Shown: piece by piece, positions 62,001 to 64,000 of the stretch
Layout: each line of letters starts with the position of its first letter
How positions within the stretch are numbered: the first letter of the stretch is position 1
NCBI GenBank assembly: GCA_914767715.1
Contig: OU612068.1
Span: 19,468,001-19,532,000, forward strand
DNA: 64,000 nucleotides
Origin: Membranipora membranacea
Lineage: Eukaryota; Bryozoa; Gymnolaemata; Cheilostomatida; Membraniporidae
Direction of reading: 5' to 3'
Program-made: the position numbers and the translations under genes
Notes under the pieces: generated by a model
What the model was told of the DNA's origin: nothing
Database searches by the model: none
What the model saw: the letters and a program-made list of their open reading frames with translations, nothing else

Positions 62001-63855
62001 TAAATGTACATAGATATATTGACAGCCTAATTTTAAATCATGACACACACCTTTGATAAGCCCGTACTTGGACTTGAAAAGCTCGTAAATGAAATGTATT
62101 TAGCTTATAAACATTAAGCATGGCATTGGCTTGCCAAGCAAGCTATTCTCTTTAATATAAGAATAAATACCCTGACAGGACACTCTATATGGATTCAGCT
62201 GTTCACAAACAAACCTGTAGGTGGGGGTGCAGGGGCAGCCTTTTTCTTACCCCCTCTCTTTGAAGGGGGAGCGGCTGTAGCCCCTGAAGGTAGGGTTTGA
62301 CTTCTTTGTACAGCAGCACCAACTGGTTTCTTAGTTTCTACCTATAATCACGCAGAGTGAGCATGTCATGGCGCTTTTTTCACCAGCAATTGCTCAACAA
62401 TGTCGAACTTACATGAAAGTACTAGGTACAATGACCTAATAATCGTCTATTCTCATGTTTAATGGTATAGACGATAAGATAGACTATGGCAAAGGTTATT
62501 CACAAATTACAAGTATACAAAGAACTTCATCGTATCATAGCAGACATGATACGCTCAACATCAACTCACAAATTATAACCTAGCGACCAGCCAAGAAATC
62601 AGCAGTCATGTAACATTCTAAGAGACATAAATGTGTATATGATGATGAGAGCTTACCTGAGAAGTAGGTCTAGTGGTCTGTGCGCCGCTGCGAGGTAATG
62701 ATGAGTATTCTGCAGTATTACGAGAGGAGAGGGTATCTGGAGGAGTAATCGGAGGTTCATGGTATCCACTAGAGTCTGAACTGTTCCTACAACACAAAAT
62801 ATCACATACAAACAAACATGACATTTCCTCCAATACTTATTTTATTTATTTGCAGGATGGGACAAAGGAAGGAGAATGCAACTCCAATCTAAAAGTCTCG
62901 TTAATTTAAATTACATGTTAAGATCTGGCAAGTGTGCAACAAGTGTTTTGTCCCTAGGGTTTCAAAATTTATCAATGTGAAATCAGTGTAGGTTAACACA
63001 TAGGTGGATATAGTAGTCAATTATTTTTGTTTTGGCTAGACATTGTACCATGCAATATTACATTAAATTACTGCTAGTAGATTCCAACTCTTTATAACTT
63101 AGTTAAAGCTCGTTACATTTTATGCACATTTACATAACAAATAATCATGCAGAGAGTTGAATGGTAGTATCAATACACATATCAGAGAGTTATTCATGCT
63201 TTCATTCTGCGCCATGTTAGACTGTCTTGCCCCAGGCAAAATCTGCAATTACTCTCAAGTTATGCAACAGTATACGTGTTCAAATTTGTTTTAGACAGTG
63301 TATAGTTCCAGACATTGTCCAGCATATTCACTGCGTTATTGAAGGCCTAATCAATAATCAATGGGTTGACCACAAAAAGATCAATAGCGATTTCATGCAT
63401 GATTAGATAGGCCATAGACCCTGGGACTAATGTGTATTTTGGATAGAAACTACACAATGCCCAATGTTGTGAGAACGGGATCAGATTTCAATAATGCCTT
63501 TTTGTAGGACACAATGCTCCTGTCTATATTACAATATTCAGTGTGGACCTAGACATCATAGGCTGACAATGTGAGGACTATTCTTACACAAAACATGATG
63601 ATAGACTTGTGCTATGACATTATTAAGTCACAGCTATACCATGTTTAAGCAAATTTTTCCAATAATATGTCTCAAAAAAAGTTTCCGCTCAAGTGTTGAA
63701 CAAACCTGGAGTGATTCCTATGGTCAGCAGGGCTGCGTTTAGGCTTGGCAGGCTCCTTAGCGGAGAAACTTGCAGAGCCAGTCATGAGATTGGGTGTGGA
63801 AGCGTACATTGGAGTTTTCTTTTCCTCTGATATCGTCACCATTGTGCTCAAGGGT
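49383..63855 (-). CDS. Cordon-bleu-like (COBL family) WH2 actin-binding protein, 3' part
   Basis: Twenty-one exons joined in phase give 1,086 codons and a stop; the 5' exons lie beyond the right edge. The visible protein is mostly disordered and Ser/Pro-rich. It has SSDSSGYHEPP near its visible start, a KRAP-like GGKKKAAPAPPP, a polyproline stretch (IFIPPPPPETPPPP) and a short coiled coil. It ends with three WH2-like motifs, the last LMIAIRNSGGLSRLNQV being textbook. COBL proteins nucleate or sever actin filaments with C-terminal WH2 repeats and have an N-terminal ubiquitin-like domain, which would lie off the window. Another multi-WH2 protein is possible, but the KRAP-like motif plus C-terminal WH2 trio favours COBL. 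Confidence 0.65.
51656..51700. repeat. TTG microsatellite
   Basis: About fourteen GTT/TTG triplets with one TTTT interruption, in an intron of the COBL-like gene. Confidence 0.95.
53660..53686 (-). CDS. COBL-like gene, 27-nt microexon
   Basis: Encodes SRDDSPDGT between TTTTATAG and GTAAGTCAC, phase 0 on both sides, directly before the first WH2 exon. The donor is strong. Confidence 0.55.
54070..54288 (-). CDS. COBL-like gene, coiled-coil and Ser-rich exon
   Basis: Begins ENMAKWQNKLKNNEDRVKEL, clearly helical with heptad spacing, then becomes Ser/Thr/Pro-rich. 73 codons, phase 0 at both ends. Confidence 0.75.
54396..54616. mobile_element. Possible piggyBac-like MITE
   Basis: Inverted ends AAGCTGCATTTACAC and GTAAAAATGCAGCTTT enclose about 200 bp of AT-rich non-coding DNA. 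A TTAA flanks the left end; the right end reads TTTA. The TTAA target and GCTGCATTTACAC end suggest piggyBac-type MITEs, but the degraded right site leaves this open. Confidence 0.4.
54773..54790 (-). CDS. COBL-like gene, 18-nt microexon
   Basis: Encodes VVEQLK between TATATCACAG and GTAAGA, phase 0 on both sides. It extends the heptad pattern between NKLQ upstream and ENMAKWQNKLKNNEDRV downstream, which supports it as real. Confidence 0.6.
55120..55782 (-). CDS. COBL-like gene, largest exon (221 codons) leading into a coiled coil
   Basis: An exactly 663-nt exon in phase 0 at both ends, rich in Lys, Ser and Pro (SPESPERKPVKVRPKS). It closes with RKESLKDQYNKLQ, the start of a short coiled coil continued in the next two exons. 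Confidence 0.75.
55937..56012. mobile_element. Short inverted-repeat element, perhaps family B
   Basis: Ends AGTCTAAATACTCAGACT and AGTCTGAACACTTAGACT are inverted repeats with few mismatches. GAACACTTAG resembles the ends of family B. Intronic, in the COBL-like gene. Confidence 0.4.
56561..56581 (-). CDS. COBL-like gene, 21-nt microexon
   Basis: Encodes EETATEE between the acceptor CCATATAG and donor GTAATG. It fits phase 0 on both sides, so it can be included or skipped without breaking frame. Its reality rests on splice sites and frame only. Confidence 0.5.
56975..57056. mobile_element. Foldback element
   Basis: Arms GGTTAGCCTGTCCTAACAAG and the inverted CTTGTCCAAACAGGCTACC, continuing into TTTGTTGGTGGGG/CCCCACCAATAAAG. 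About 38-bp arms with a short loop, intronic in the COBL-like gene. Confidence 0.65.
57522..63855 (-). other. COBL-like gene, upstream visible exons: disordered, proline-rich
   Basis: Exons in transcript order: 63855-63706, 62786-62657, 62341-62215, 61952-61857, 61301-61092, 60609-60487, 60022-59812, 59511-59359, 58354-58143, 57733-57522. The KRAP-like motif is in the third and the polyproline run in the fifth. For exon 60609-60487 the acceptor GTAG|CTGC was chosen; the nearer-looking CACACAG at about 60632 would bring an immediate stop. All junction phases agree. Confidence 0.7.
60063..60280. repeat. 13-bp minisatellite
   Basis: About sixteen tandem copies of a 13-bp unit (GTGATACACCGCT and variants) in an intron of the COBL-like gene. 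Variation is mostly at the CGCT/CACC end of the unit. Confidence 0.9.
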
Positions 63856-64000
63856 CTGTAATGAGAAAATAAAGGTTGAATAGTACAACAGGAAGCGTGG
63901 AGTCCTGAAATGTTGAAAGTTGTAGACAGGCAAAATCGTTGACATTCTGTGACTAAGCGTTGCTCATCAAATTGGCCGTACAATGTCCACATTGCGGTTG

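Overview
The window is nuclear DNA from an animal, most likely an invertebrate. Genes are split by many GT-AG introns of about 0.2-1.5 kb, the sequence is AT-rich, canonical metazoan-type U1 snRNA genes are present, and small inverted-repeat transposons are scattered through introns and spacers. I cannot name the phylum from sequence alone.

Left edge to about 7.1 kb: a tandem array on the minus strand of six units of about 1.1-1.25 kb. Each unit carries one divergent U1-like snRNA gene. Five copies are very alike. The sixth, at 6.6-6.76 kb, is diverged but keeps its helices through paired changes, and its 5' guide sequence is altered. A conserved block sits 212-213 bp upstream of every copy, and another lies just upstream, where snRNA promoter elements are expected. 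From 7.1 to 11.6 kb I see no gene, only a cluster of inverted-repeat elements (8.4-10.05 kb) with a hAT-like foldback nested in one of them.

11.65-47.6 kb, plus strand: one very large gene. I could join 58 exons in one open frame (12,657 nt; 4,218 codons plus stop). The order is an N-terminus that looks myristoylated, seven cupredoxin-like domains, a chitobiase C-terminal-like domain, two FN3 domains, about 1,070 residues of mostly disordered sequence, about fourteen further FN3 domains, a thioredoxin-fold domain with a partial active site, and a basic RPxSA-type tail. I do not recognise this as a named protein. Two identical canonical U1 snRNA genes (164 nt) lie in its introns on the same strand.

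49.4 kb to the right edge, minus strand, convergent with the large gene: the C-terminal 1,086 codons of a Cordon-bleu-like (COBL family) actin-binding protein. It has a proline-rich region with a KRAP-like motif, a short coiled coil, several in-frame microexons, and three WH2 motifs at the end. Its 5' exons lie beyond the window. Nothing in the sequence links the functions of the two protein genes.
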